From contig NC_009906.1 in the NCBI RefSeq assembly GCF_000002415.2, positions 434,001 to 498,000 on the forward strand: DNA of 64,000 nucleotides, read 5' to 3'. Below are positions 10,821 through 20,952 of the stretch, in pieces. Position numbers and translations under genes: made by a program. This DNA comes from Plasmodium vivax. Taxonomy: Eukaryota > Apicomplexa > Aconoidasida > Haemosporida > Plasmodiidae. Numbering within the stretch: the first letter of the stretch is position 1; each line of letters begins with the position of its first letter. The notes beneath the pieces were generated by a model. That model was given only the letters and a program-made list of their open reading frames with translations, had not been told where the DNA came from and searched no databases.

Positions 10821-12506
10821 CTTGCGTGCGGTGTGTGTTGGCACTTCAAAAGGTAGACCCAAAAAGTAACATCCCTTTTTTTTTCTACATTACAGAAATG
10901 GTAAGTTAACGATTTTCTGTTGGAAGTTTTTTTTTTTTTTTCCAAAGTTTGTGATTATGGGGAGAATTGCCTTTTAAAAAGAGTTGTTGTGCCAAGTTGG
11001 AAAGCCGCGCTCGTTTGGTGTGCTCATCTGTTTTGCTCATCTGTTTTGCTCACCTGTTTTGCTCACTTGTTTTGCTCACTTGTTTTGCTCACCTGTTTTG
11101 CTCGCCTGGTTTGCTCGCCCGGTTTGCCCGTTGGGTTCGCACCCACGCTCTCCTGAGTGTTTTTACTTCTTTTTTTTTTTTTTTTTTTATTCCATCATTT
11201 TTACCTTTATTTTTTCCTTCTTGCATGGGGCGAAACCTTCACACGCAGAACAAACTGGAGGGGAAAAATACAAAATGGTCACAACTGCTATTGTGACTTG
11301 TTTTTTTTTTCTTTCTCCACAGGAGTTGCCACCCACCCGAGTTGCGCGTCGCGCGCTTTCAATTCGTAGACCAACTTGTTTAAACTTTACGAGTTAGTGT
11401 TTTCCGCGCGGTTCGATTTTGTGTCAACTGCGCCTTTTTTGTTTTTTTTTTTCGTTTCATTTAGCTTTATCTGCCGCCTGTTTGATGTCTCTTTGCCGCA
11501 TGTTTGCCGCCCTTTTTGCGAGCTTTTTTTTCGTCACTTTTCAGTTTTTTTCCGTTTTTTTTCCGTCCCTTTTTCGTCACCTTTTCGTCACTTTTCAGTT
11601 TTTTTCCGTTTTTTTGCTCCCCCCGGCAACGGCCCCAACTGGTCGGAAGGCTGCTCCCCTGCTTGACTCACCGCAGAGCGAAGCAGACCATTCCCAACCG
11701 GGGGGGAGGTGTTAACCAAATGCACAACAAGAACAGTTGAGGCTTGTGTGCACACCCTCCGAACGCCCTGCGCAGCTGTCCCAGTCAGCAACTCGCAAGG
11801 GGGCACCTCAGTTCATTCCTCACATGTGTAACGCGTAACGCATAACGCGTAACGAATAACCTGCGCGTGCGCCCCTACCCCTGTTGCCTTCTATACAGCG
11901 GTGCTACACCCGCGAGTAGGTTGCGGAAGGAGCTTCAAGTCGAATGCGCATTTGAGGAGTTAGAGAACGAGTCTTTTTTCTTACGCCAACTTAGCCCGTT
12001 CATGTTTCTTTCTTTTTTTATTTTTTTATTTTATTTTTTTTTTTTTTTTTCCCTTTTTTCAACCTGCGTACACTTGACCAGACGAGTTGGCAAAATTTTG
12101 CGCAAATCAGCAACTAGCCAGTTCCCGTCTTCCATGCAGTCCTTTTTTTTTTTTTTTTTTTTTTGAGTCATTTTAATATTCCATCCGAGTGCTCGCCTAC
12201 GCTTTAAAGACATACACACATCGAGTGAAGCTGCTCGTTTATGTTGCGCGAACGGGGTGCCACATGACGGGAGCACACGTTTAAGCGCGTAGATGAATTA
12301 TAGCCACTCGTGAAGTAGAACAGCCGCGGTAGAAGCGTGGCCTCTTCGCCGTTTTCTTTTTCGTCCCACTCGTCCCATTCGCCCACTTCGTGCCACTTCA
12401 TCCCCTTTTTTCTTCTCTCCCGTTTGCATTCCCCACCGCGTACATGAGCGGCAGACCGTTCCCACCCGCGTGAGGCTCAAACGTTAACGCAGCAACGGTC
12501 CGCAAG
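9378..12506. other. 3.1-kb divergent intergenic region upstream of p47 and plasmepsin X
   Basis: No gene was recognised. Long T tracts and low-complexity blocks dominate: ttttttttcc repeats at about 9488-9545, T/A homopolymers at 10688-10705, 10729-10755 and 10789-10820 (32 T), a ttttgctcacctg-like 13-bp tandem array at about 11020-11115, cacttttcagttttttccg repeats at about 11535-11612, and a cgtaacgcgtaacg array at about 11828-11862. As a head-to-head spacer it must contain promoters for both flanking genes, but no specific element can be assigned. Confidence 0.6.
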
Positions 12507-14144
12507 ATGAAGCACATGGGGGGGTTCAGGACGCTCTTCTGTGGAGCTCTATTTTTGCTCCAATTCTGGGGGGAGGCCACGTGCCATAAGGTATACAAGG
12601 TGGGTTCAGAACCCATCCCCTGTTCGCAGTGCAAGGACGTACGTGAATGCAGCGCGTGTCTGTTTGAGGAGCAGGATTCCCCACATGCGATCCACTTGAA
12701 GCTGAATAAGAAGAAGCCAAGTGACCACAGCAATTTGAAGAAGCACCACGATTCGCTGAAGCTCGGCGGGGTGAAGTACTACGTGAAGAGGGGAGAAGGA
12801 ATTTCAGGCAGTCTGGGTAACCCCTCGGGGCACACCCTGGATGATATAGACAGCATTAACGAGGAGATCAGGATCAGGCGGGAGGAGAGCGCCGGCGTGG
12901 GCAGGAACGGCGCAGAGGTTACCGCTTATGGGGGGAGTGGCCCGTCCGACCGCTTCGCGGGGGTGCAGAGGCACGCGCACGCGGGGGGGGTAAGCGGCGA
13001 CATGGCGAGCGGCGAACAGAGGGGAAGCGACGAAATTGCGAAGGGCGAGAGCTTCATCGACGTGAAGAACGCCCACGCCGTGGTGGAGCAGACGGAAGAG
13101 AACGTCTTCCTAATCCCCCTGAAGCACCTGCGTGATAGCCAGTTCGTGGGGACTCTCCTCGTGGGGGTCCCCCCTCAAGAGATCCACCCCATCTTTGACA
13201 CGGGCAGCACAAATCTGTGGGTGGTTACAACAGACTGTGAGGAGGAGTCTTGCAAAAAGGTTAAGAGGTACAACCCGTATAAGTCCAAAACGTTTAGGAG
13301 ATCATTCATAGGGAAGAACCTCCACATCGTATTCGGATCGGGTTCTATTTCTGGGTCCATTGGGAAGGAAACGTTCGTCTTAGGAGACCATACAGTGCGC
13401 AACCAGACGTTTGGGTTAGTGGAGAGTGAATCAAACGACAGCCTAAATGGAGACAATATATTTGACTACATCGATTTTGAGGGCATTGTAGGGTTGGGGT
13501 TTCCAGAAATGCTATCAGCAGGGAAGGTCTCTTTTTTTGATAATCTACTGAGTCAGAATAAGAACTTATCTCCGCAGTTTTCCTTTTACATATCTCCGGA
13601 GGACAACACGTCTACCTTCCTAGTCGGTGGGGTGAGCAAGTCTTTTTACGAGGGCAGCATCTACATGCTTCCCGTGGTGAAGGAGTACTACTGGGAGGTG
13701 GAGTTGGATGGCATTTACGTGGGGGAGAAAAAAATTTGTTGTGAGGAGAAGAGCTACGCCATTTTTGACACGGGCACTTCGTATAACACCATGCCTAGTG
13801 CTCAGATGAAGGGGTTTTTTGATGTGGTTCCTTCTGCCCCCTGCACGGAGGAGAACTACCAGGAGGTGCTGAAGAACTACCCCGTGATTAAGTACCTGTT
13901 TGGCGACTTGGTAATAGAGCTGCTGCCAGAGGAATACATGATTTTGAATGAGGAGAGCTGCATCCCGGCGTACATGCAAATTGACGTGCCCTCGGAGAAG
14001 AACCACGCCTACCTGCTCGGCAGCATTGCCTTCATGCGGCACTACTACACGGTCTTCGTGCGCGGCGCGGGCGGGCAGCCCTCCATGGTCGGCGTCGCAA
14101 AGGCCAGAGCGGCGGCGGAGGCGGCGCAGAAGGTGGCCGAGTGA
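12507..14144 (+). CDS. PMX: Plasmepsin X, aspartic protease of egress and invasion
   Basis: Single exon, 545 aa. A hydrophobic N-terminal signal (about residues 8-25) is followed by a Cys-rich pro-region (PCSQCKDVRECSACLFE) and a variable linker at about 115-180. The catalytic domain starts near residue 195. Active-site aspartates are D231 (IFDTGSTNLWVV) and D421 (IFDTGTSYNTM). The flap carries F276 (VFGSGSISG) where pepsin has Tyr. No C-terminal transmembrane segment is present, which separates it from plasmepsin V, and the pro-region matches plasmepsin X rather than IX. Known role: maturase in exoneme-type vesicles that processes the subtilisin SUB1 and invasion ligands, essential for egress and invasion. 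P. falciparum PMX is a little longer (about 573 aa), mainly in the linker. Confidence 0.95.
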   Translation: MKHMGGFRTLFCGALFLLQFWGEATCHKVYKVGSEPIPCSQCKDVRECSACLFEEQDSPHAIHLKLNKKKPSDHSNLKKHHDSLKLGGVKYYVKRGEGISGSLGNPSGHTLDDIDSINEEIRIRREESAGVGRNGAEVTAYGGSGPSDRFAGVQRHAHAGGVSGDMASGEQRGSDEIAKGESFIDVKNAHAVVEQTEENVFLIPLKHLRDSQFVGTLLVGVPPQEIHPIFDTGSTNLWVVTTDCEEESCKKVKRYNPYKSKTFRRSFIGKNLHIVFGSGSISGSIGKETFVLGDHTVRNQTFGLVESESNDSLNGDNIFDYIDFEGIVGLGFPEMLSAGKVSFFDNLLSQNKNLSPQFSFYISPEDNTSTFLVGGVSKSFYEGSIYMLPVVKEYYWEVELDGIYVGEKKICCEEKSYAIFDTGTSYNTMPSAQMKGFFDVVPSAPCTEENYQEVLKNYPVIKYLFGDLVIELLPEEYMILNEESCIPAYMQIDVPSEKNHAYLLGSIAFMRHYYTVFVRGAGGQPSMVGVAKARAAAEAAQKVAE

Positions 14145-15290
14145 TGGGGCGTTAGAAGTCGGTGAGCCGCCCCCTCACACATGTACCAACGTATGTGTGT
14201 ACATATGCACCCCCCTTTGTTGCTTTCCGGCGGACAAATTTTTCCCCCAAGGGGCCGCGCAGACGTAGCGTTGCCTTGTTCACCAAGCGGATCTGGCGCG
14301 CACCTTTCGTGCTTCCTTGTCGCCCGCCAACCGGCGCTGCGCTCCTTTTTTTTGTGCAAAAACTTACCCCGCTTCGTCTCATCGGCCGCTGTGTCCCGCC
14401 CATTTTGCCCTTTTTTAATTTGGGCGGAGCAGCGGGGTGGACGCGCGTCCCCTTCGAATTAAATTAATGCGAAAATTGACTTTATTATATTTTATTTAAC
14501 TTTATTTTATTTTTTACTTTTTACCTTTTCGCCATCGGGGAGGCCTCATCGCCCATCTCAGTGGTGCCCACTCAATCCAGAAGCAGTTCACCGTGGGGCA
14601 GGTCTCCCCAAGTGGCACACTTCGGGGGAAGGCGGTGTATATGTGTTGTGGGGTACCTTCTTGGCGCGCAAAAGGAGTCAGCCCCTTCCCCTACAACGTC
14701 AAGGGGGGTACGGGTGTAGCGCCACTGGGAATCTTTCCCCAGCCAGATCAGCAGCTCTGTCAGCAGCTCTATCAGCAGCTCTGTCAGCAGCTCTGTCAGC
14801 AGCTCTGTCAGCAGCTCTATCAGCAGCTCTGTCAGCAGCTCTGTCAGCAGCTCTGTCAGCAGCTCTGTCAGCAGCTCTATCAGCAGCTCTATCAGCAGCT
14901 CTGTCAGAAGTGGCTTACTCAGGACCATTCATTTTACAAAAAAAAGAGGTTCATTGGGTTCGCTCAAAGAAGAGAAGCAAAATGAGAAGCAAAAAGAGAA
15001 GCAAAATGAGAAGCTCACTCAGTTAAGAAATCCTTTTGACAAAGAAAAGAGGAAAGGAAGGAGGGAAGGGAGGAAGGGGGGGCGACGGAACGGGGTGTGC
15101 GTGCGTGGACAGACGGCAGATCAAACGGAGTGGGACACAACCTACATTTGGAGATCCCCAGGGGCGGATGCCAATCGAACAATGCGGGCCGGCCATCGTA
15201 GCGCCACATGGGCTATGCTGCGTGGTTGGCATGCATGCCTGAGTGTATCTCTAAGGGTATGCCTGCTCGTATGCCTCCTCGTGTGCCTAC
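14145..15290. other. Convergent intergenic region between plasmepsin X and adaptin
   Basis: Tail-to-tail spacer holding the 12-bp array at 14749-14904, a gagaagcaaaa-type repeat at about 14972-15016 and a tatgcctgctcg-like repeat at about 15253-15295. The open frames across the array exist because the repeat lacks stop codons, and they show no splice or domain support. A gcatgcatgc core sits at about 15229-15238. Confidence 0.65.
14749..14904. repeat. 12-bp minisatellite (cagcagctctgt), 13 units
   Basis: Thirteen perfect-length copies of cagcagctctgt/cagcagctctat lie in the 3' flank between plasmepsin X and the adaptin gene. Because the unit is a multiple of three without stops, several frames on both strands stay open across it (for example QQLC and LSAA repeats). 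I regard these as by-products. Confidence 0.93.
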
Positions 15291-18200
15291 TCACCCCCGC
15301 GTGAGCGCAATGCGGGGCGACCTTATTTTGAGCCGCCCCGTGAGCAGCTTGGTGAGGTGAAACTCGGCGTAGTTGAGCATCCGCACGCACTCCTCCTCGC
15401 AGTCGTTGAGCACCTTCATCTTCGCTTCGACCCTGTAGGTGGTGGGGTCGCCCGCCTGGCCCGTTTTCCTGTGGTGCACGTTGATTAGGAGCACCGTCTT
15501 GTCTGCAGGGGGGGGAAGCGGTTAAGTGGTTAAGCGGTTAAGTGGTTAAGCGGTGACGCGGCTAAGTGATGAAGCTGTGAGGCGGCGAGGCGACTACTTG
15601 ACGACGCGACTACGTGATGGGGCCTCCACCCGCTGCTCTCACCTGGCGGGGCCTCCCGGCTGGACGTGCGAGCCGCGCAGAAAATGAGGCGGAGCGTGTC
15701 CGCACAGCAGCCACACCGTAAGTTGGAAAAAACCTTCCCCATGTTAAAAAAAAACAAATGGAGGTGCTCTGCCAGGAAGACAAAACAACTGAAGATAAAT
15801 TCGGTTGGGTGGGTCTCCTCGTCGACTGTTATCTCTTCGGCTACGATTCGGTGCACGCCTCTTCGCTTCTTCACCTGAAAAGGGAAAAAAAAAAGAAAAA
15901 AAAAAAAGAGTCCATTTTGCAATGTGTGGAAGAAGATTGTATACGATTTGCCGCGAATTGGGGAAGTCCACCCCCCTGACAGGCACAACCACATGCTCAT
16001 CCCTTGGAGTGCCGACCCGATGCGCCACTTCCTCCTCTCTCTAAACGTACGTTCGTAAGCTCGTCTATCGATAGGGCCGCCGGCTCGAGAGGCACGAATG
16101 GAATCTCAACAGATGGTTCTTCATGGAGAGTAGAGTTACACCAATAGCTGTAGGCCAACTTAACAGAGCCAGATGGAATTTCAAAGTGGGTACTAAGGAG
16201 AAAACTCTTGGGGACCCTTTCGATGGAGGTCACTTCAGTTAGGTTGTCGCTTCTAATTCTTTCGGAGTGATTCCTCTCGAGAGGACCACCCTGGGCATGT
16301 CGTTTGCTTGTTAATTCATCGCAGGTGGGGGTATCCTGGGCCATCTGGTCATCCCCCAGCAGAAGCAGCTCTTCTTCCTCACCGGTGAATGCCACCTGGC
16401 ATTTAATCACTTGGAGAGACGTACGCACGGAGAGATTTTGAACCGTTACAGGAGATCCCACCAGCTGGAAATACAAACGGAGGAGACGTTCATCTTGATG
16501 CACTTGGAAATATAACTTCATGTGGGCACTCTGGCTAACCTGGTGGAAGGTCCGCTGGTCTCTTTGTCTCCACTCGCTCTGTTCCTCGCTCAGTTCGCGC
16601 AGGAAAGATTGCAGGTCTCCGTTGGCACACAGTTCGCGGCTGCCGGCAACGGCGATGGCTGCCTCGTCCACGGTCAAGGCGGAGGCGGTCCCCCCCGAGG
16701 CGGTCATCCCGGAAGCGATCACCCCGGAAGCGGTCCCCCCCGAAGTGGTAATCGCCGAAGCGGAGGACGCGACTTTGCCCGCCCCGGCCGGGGGAAGCGT
16801 CACCTCGCTGGCACTCGGTCTCTGCTCCCCGGAAGGGCTCCCCCCCAAAGGACTTCCCCCCGAAGGACTTCCCCCCGAAGAACTTCCCCCCGAAGGACTC
16901 CCCCCGGGGTGCAAAAAGAACGCGTCGTGGTACTTAAAGGGGCGGTCCAAGTTGAAGCTCTCCTCTGAGGGGTCCAGCTGGAGGTAGTCCGTGACGCAGG
17001 TGTAGAGGCTGACCCCCCTGTTGGTGGCCTCTCCATTGAAGGGGTCCTCTCCAGTGGGGGAGTCCTCCCCATCAGTGGAGTCATCGCCAGTGGGTCCCCC
17101 CCCCGCATGCTTCCCATTCAGCACGAGGCAAAACAAACTCCTCAAAGTGGCGCAGCAGTCCACCGTCTCCACGATGTTCCGTTTCCCAAGCAGGTGACCC
17201 ACATGGGAAGCCAACTTGCTCATGTAGAAACGAACCAACCTTCTGCTGCCCTCGTATTGGTAAAAAAAGAAAAAGATTTTTGCAACGTACCAGAGAATGC
17301 TAGCGACACTGAAATGCGTGAAGAACAGGTAGAGGCTGAAAAAGAAGACCTTCAAGAAGTGTTCGTTTTGGTACTCCTTTATCTGGTGGTGTGCCTCCTC
17401 CAGATATGCATACACAAAATAAATGAGGTGCTCAAAGGTGGCTACCTCCACTTGGGTTACGTCTTTGTAGGGGTCTTCTACCCGATCGTGCCGGTCACTT
17501 CCATGCATGTGTAGCGTCCCTGTGATGTACTCGAGTAGGTCGTACCTGGCAAAGGCGTCCATCGGTTTGGCCTCCTGGAGGAGGGTGCTCATTTGGTTCA
17601 TCAGCTCCGAGGAGTGGCTCTCCCCGAGTGCAGTTTCTCCGAGGGGGTCCCCCGGTGGGGGGGAAAACGGGGAGGCAAGCGGGGCGGTAAATCGGGGGAA
17701 GATTTTGCCCACACGGCCGCCAACATGGTTATCCACACCGCTGCTTACACCTCTTCGCACACCGCTGCTTACACCGCTTCGCACACCGCTGCTTATACCG
17801 CTACCTATACCGCTTCTCTCCCCCCCCAGCTGGCGCCGCAGCACCGCCGCTCCATACGTCACGACGTACATGGCGCTGAGAAAGTTGGTGGTGATGTGGG
17901 TGGTCCCCCCCGGACCGCCATTCACGCGGAGGATCTCCCGAACCACCTCGGCCTCCTTCCTGTGGTTCTTCATGCACAGCATGTAAAACAAAAGGAACAC
18001 ATATAAATTAATATTTTTTAATAAGTGCCCCTTCTTCTGACCATACAGCAAAATGGCATCTACGTACTCTCCTGCGAAGTCTCCTTCGGTCCCCCCATAA
18101 AGACACGTGAGTATGTTGTAGGCGATTGGTTGGAAGTTGCTTTCATTCATGAGGTAGTGAATAATGCGAAGGAGACTCTTCCTGATGGTCACGTCGTGGT

Positions 18201-19875
18201 CGAGGCTGCTCAGCACGTTGGAGGAGAGCTCCTCCATCATATTGTGTTGGATAAATTTCTGGTGCACATCTGGGGAGGCCAAAATGGCTACATACATCTT
18301 CGTCGTGACGTAGACGATGTTTTTGTCTTCGCTGTGGAAGTTCTCCGCGAGGTGGGCGAAGCAGAGCTGCAGCAGTTTGGCAACGCAGTCGGGCGGCGGC
18401 CGGGAGGGGGGGGCATCCCCGCGAAGCCCATCAGAGAGAAGCCCATCCCCGCGCACCCCATCACCGGAGACTTCATCACCTCGGATGCCGGCGCCCCTCC
18501 GCTCGGGGCCGGCCTCGCCCCAGGGCGCGTACCGCTGGAGGTCCAAGTCCACCGCGCAGCCCTTCTGGTAGTGGAGCAGCAGAAAGCTGAGGCACTCGTA
18601 GACGACGCTCTTCGCCTTGTTGGTAAAAAGCACATGCACAATTAGATGCAGGAACTTTTTATAGATTCTACTTTCGTGCCTAACTAGCTGTCTCAAAAAC
18701 TTTACGATCTTGATGAACTTCCAATTGTCGATCAGGCTCAGTCGCTCGTTCAGGATGCTGTAGATGAGGGGGATGAACGCGAGGAACTTCTTCAGGTGGG
18801 GGGCCGCCCCCCCCCCGCAAGAGCGGCTAACTCCGCTAATACCACTCACGCCGCCAACTCCGCTAACGCCGCTCCCACCGCCAACTCCGCTGACGGAGCT
18901 CCACTCCAGGGCGGAGAAGACCTCCGCCAGGACGTTCACAATGAGGCAGCACAGCGTGGTGTTGTCCCGGTGGGCGTGCTCCCTCTGGTCCCTCCCCAGC
19001 TGATCGTACGATGAACTCTCATCGCTGTAGAGAGAAAGGAAGCTCTTCTTAATAGAGTCTAAAAAAACTGGCAACGTTTCTAAGTTGCTCGTGACTACTC
19101 TGTAGAGGCTCACAATCGCCTTCTTCTTTATATACACTTGGGAGCTATTCAGGAGATGCAGCACATGGGTATGCAGGTTGCTACTCATGATGGAGGTGCA
19201 AATGTTGCTGAGGGTGTTCAAAACGAGAGCAGTGTTATACACATTTGTCTCTTTCGAAATACAATTTGTGTGTGTAAATTGTTTTTTTTTTTCCTTTTCA
19301 TGAGGGGGTTCTTCTCCCCCAATGGGGAAGTGGTGCCCCCTGGAAGGGGGTCCATTCGACTCTACCCCCGATATGATTAGGTAACTCCTTGCAGAGCTTT
19401 GAAGCATGCCGATGTTCTCCCTCACAATGGCACATCCCATGTTAGCAATCGAATTGATGACGTTGGTCTTTACGGAGGGAGACCCTATGGGGAAGCTCTC
19501 CCTGTATAACTCCTTCCGAAATAAATTAATCGAAAGAAACGTCACGTCTTCCCTATCTGTGGAGTGGTGGAGGAACAGATGGCCACGCCTCCTCAAAACA
19601 TACTTACTGGATGTTAGCATCTCCATCACGGTGAAGTTATGTTCGGGGTCTATTTTCCTTCCGTGCATTTGGAGGTAGAGCAGCTTCATCAGCGCGATGG
19701 ACTTGTCTTTCGCTCTGCAGGTGAGCAGGCTGAATATCGGTTCCTTTTCCTTGCCCCGTTTCCTCCTCTCCATTTCTCGCAGGCTCCTAACGCACAGGGC
19801 GTAGTTCCTCTCCACGTTCTGGACGCTGTCGTCCCGCTTGATGTCCTTGATCAGCTCGATGAACGACCCGTTCAT
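15291..19875 (-). CDS. Adaptor-protein complex large chain, probably AP-3 delta (3 exons)
   Basis: Exons are 16051-19875, 15643-15874 and 15291-15502, with matching phases (0, then 1), giving 1422 aa. The N-terminal adaptin trunk is clear: FIELIKDIKRD, then KDKSIALMKLLYLQMHGRKI, MEMLTSSKYVLRRRGHL and FLSINLFRKEL, followed by alpha-helical solenoid repeats. The middle and hinge carry Gly/Ser low-complexity inserts (about 18815-18900, 17720-17815, 16830-16905). A C-terminal appendage-like region follows. Adaptin large chains build clathrin-associated coats, and delta belongs to AP-3, which sorts cargo to lysosome-related organelles. Assignment to delta rather than AP-4 epsilon rests on remembered synteny and overall shape, so the subtype is less sure than the family. 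Donor gtacgt at exon 1 and the T-rich acceptor before exon 2 argue that the C-terminus continues past the in-frame stop at 15997. Confidence 0.77.
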
Positions 19876-20952
19876 TTTGGAAAGGTGGCCAAGAAGCGGC
19901 CAGGAGGCGCAGAGAAGTTGGCCAAGCTGGCAAAGTTCGCCAAGTTCGCGGTGATAACTCGGAGGTCAGAACCTGGCGGGTTGCTGGCGAGCGGGCCGCT
20001 TTCCTCGCGGGGAACCCTCACCAGGGGGGACGCTCGACGATACCACTGGCACACCCCTGGGGAAAAATGCGTGTCATCTTGCTGGTCCACCCCCCAAAAA
20101 GGCCGCTTCCTCACAGTGGTGGAGGCCTTCCTCGGGTGAAAAAAAAAATTCCCTTTGATCTTCTACGCCTGGAATTGGCCACGTAGTTGAGCGGCGTTAT
20201 CCGCGATGTGTTAACCGCTCCGTGCTAACCGCGCTGCTTTAGCCGAGCCGGCTTCTCCACAGCACACCCGCTGCTCCCCCCTTTGGTCCTTTTTTTTTCT
20301 TCCTTTTCCCCAACGCGGAGCTCACAGAGGATGCAAAGCCGCAAGGCGGTCAACGTGAGGAGGAGGAGGAGCAGTGCTAAACATGCGAGCAGGTGAGGAG
20401 GCAAACAGCCGAACAGGTGAACAGCCAAAAAGCCAAACAGCCAAACAGCCGAAGTGTCAACGGTAGAGCCGAATGACAAACTAACCGAGGGAACTTCCCA
20501 AAACCATCTTCAACGGGGGGATGATAAAAACAGGTGCCTCTCCCTCAGCGCGGTAGGGGGTATATCCCCCCCCAGCGGGGCGCAACGCCACACTCCTTGC
20601 CGACCCCTGCACCGCACATCCTGTTCGTTTCAGCGCGTTGGGCCTTTCGCCCTTTTATGCCAACAGAGGGGGGAAGCGTCTCCCACTGTGAATGACAGTC
20701 ACAACGTTTGAGGGTTACAACGAAAGGGAGAAGTTAAGAAGAGGAAAGAAAATGAAGAGGGGAGGGGTGGAAGGGATGTGCCGCTCTTATGCAGATTATG
20801 TGGCCTTCCCACGGGGCGAGTTTTTTTTTTTTGGTCAGCGGCGGGCCAATGGGGTGGACGGACGGGTAAAAAAAAAAAAAGGCACAGCAGCTGCTTTGGG
20901 CTAATCACTCGTTCGGCATTTCCACGGGGGATTCCCGCCGCGTTGCATCGCC
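19876..20952. other. Intergenic between adaptin start and oligopeptidase-like stop
   Basis: Contains a gccaaacagccgaacag-type repeat at about 20397-20455, a short T run at 20819-20831 and an A run at 20868-20880. No gene was recognised. It presumably holds the adaptin promoter. Confidence 0.6.

Noticed and set aside
14643..15026. Open frame of 127 codons on + with an Ala/Leu/Ser repeat, plus sister frames on both strands
   Set aside because: It is made by the stop-free 12-bp minisatellite, with no domain, splice support or conserved flank.
15229..15238. gcatgcatgc as an ApiAP2 promoter site
   Set aside because: It lies in a convergent spacer with no downstream promoter and a short palindrome of this kind is expected by chance.
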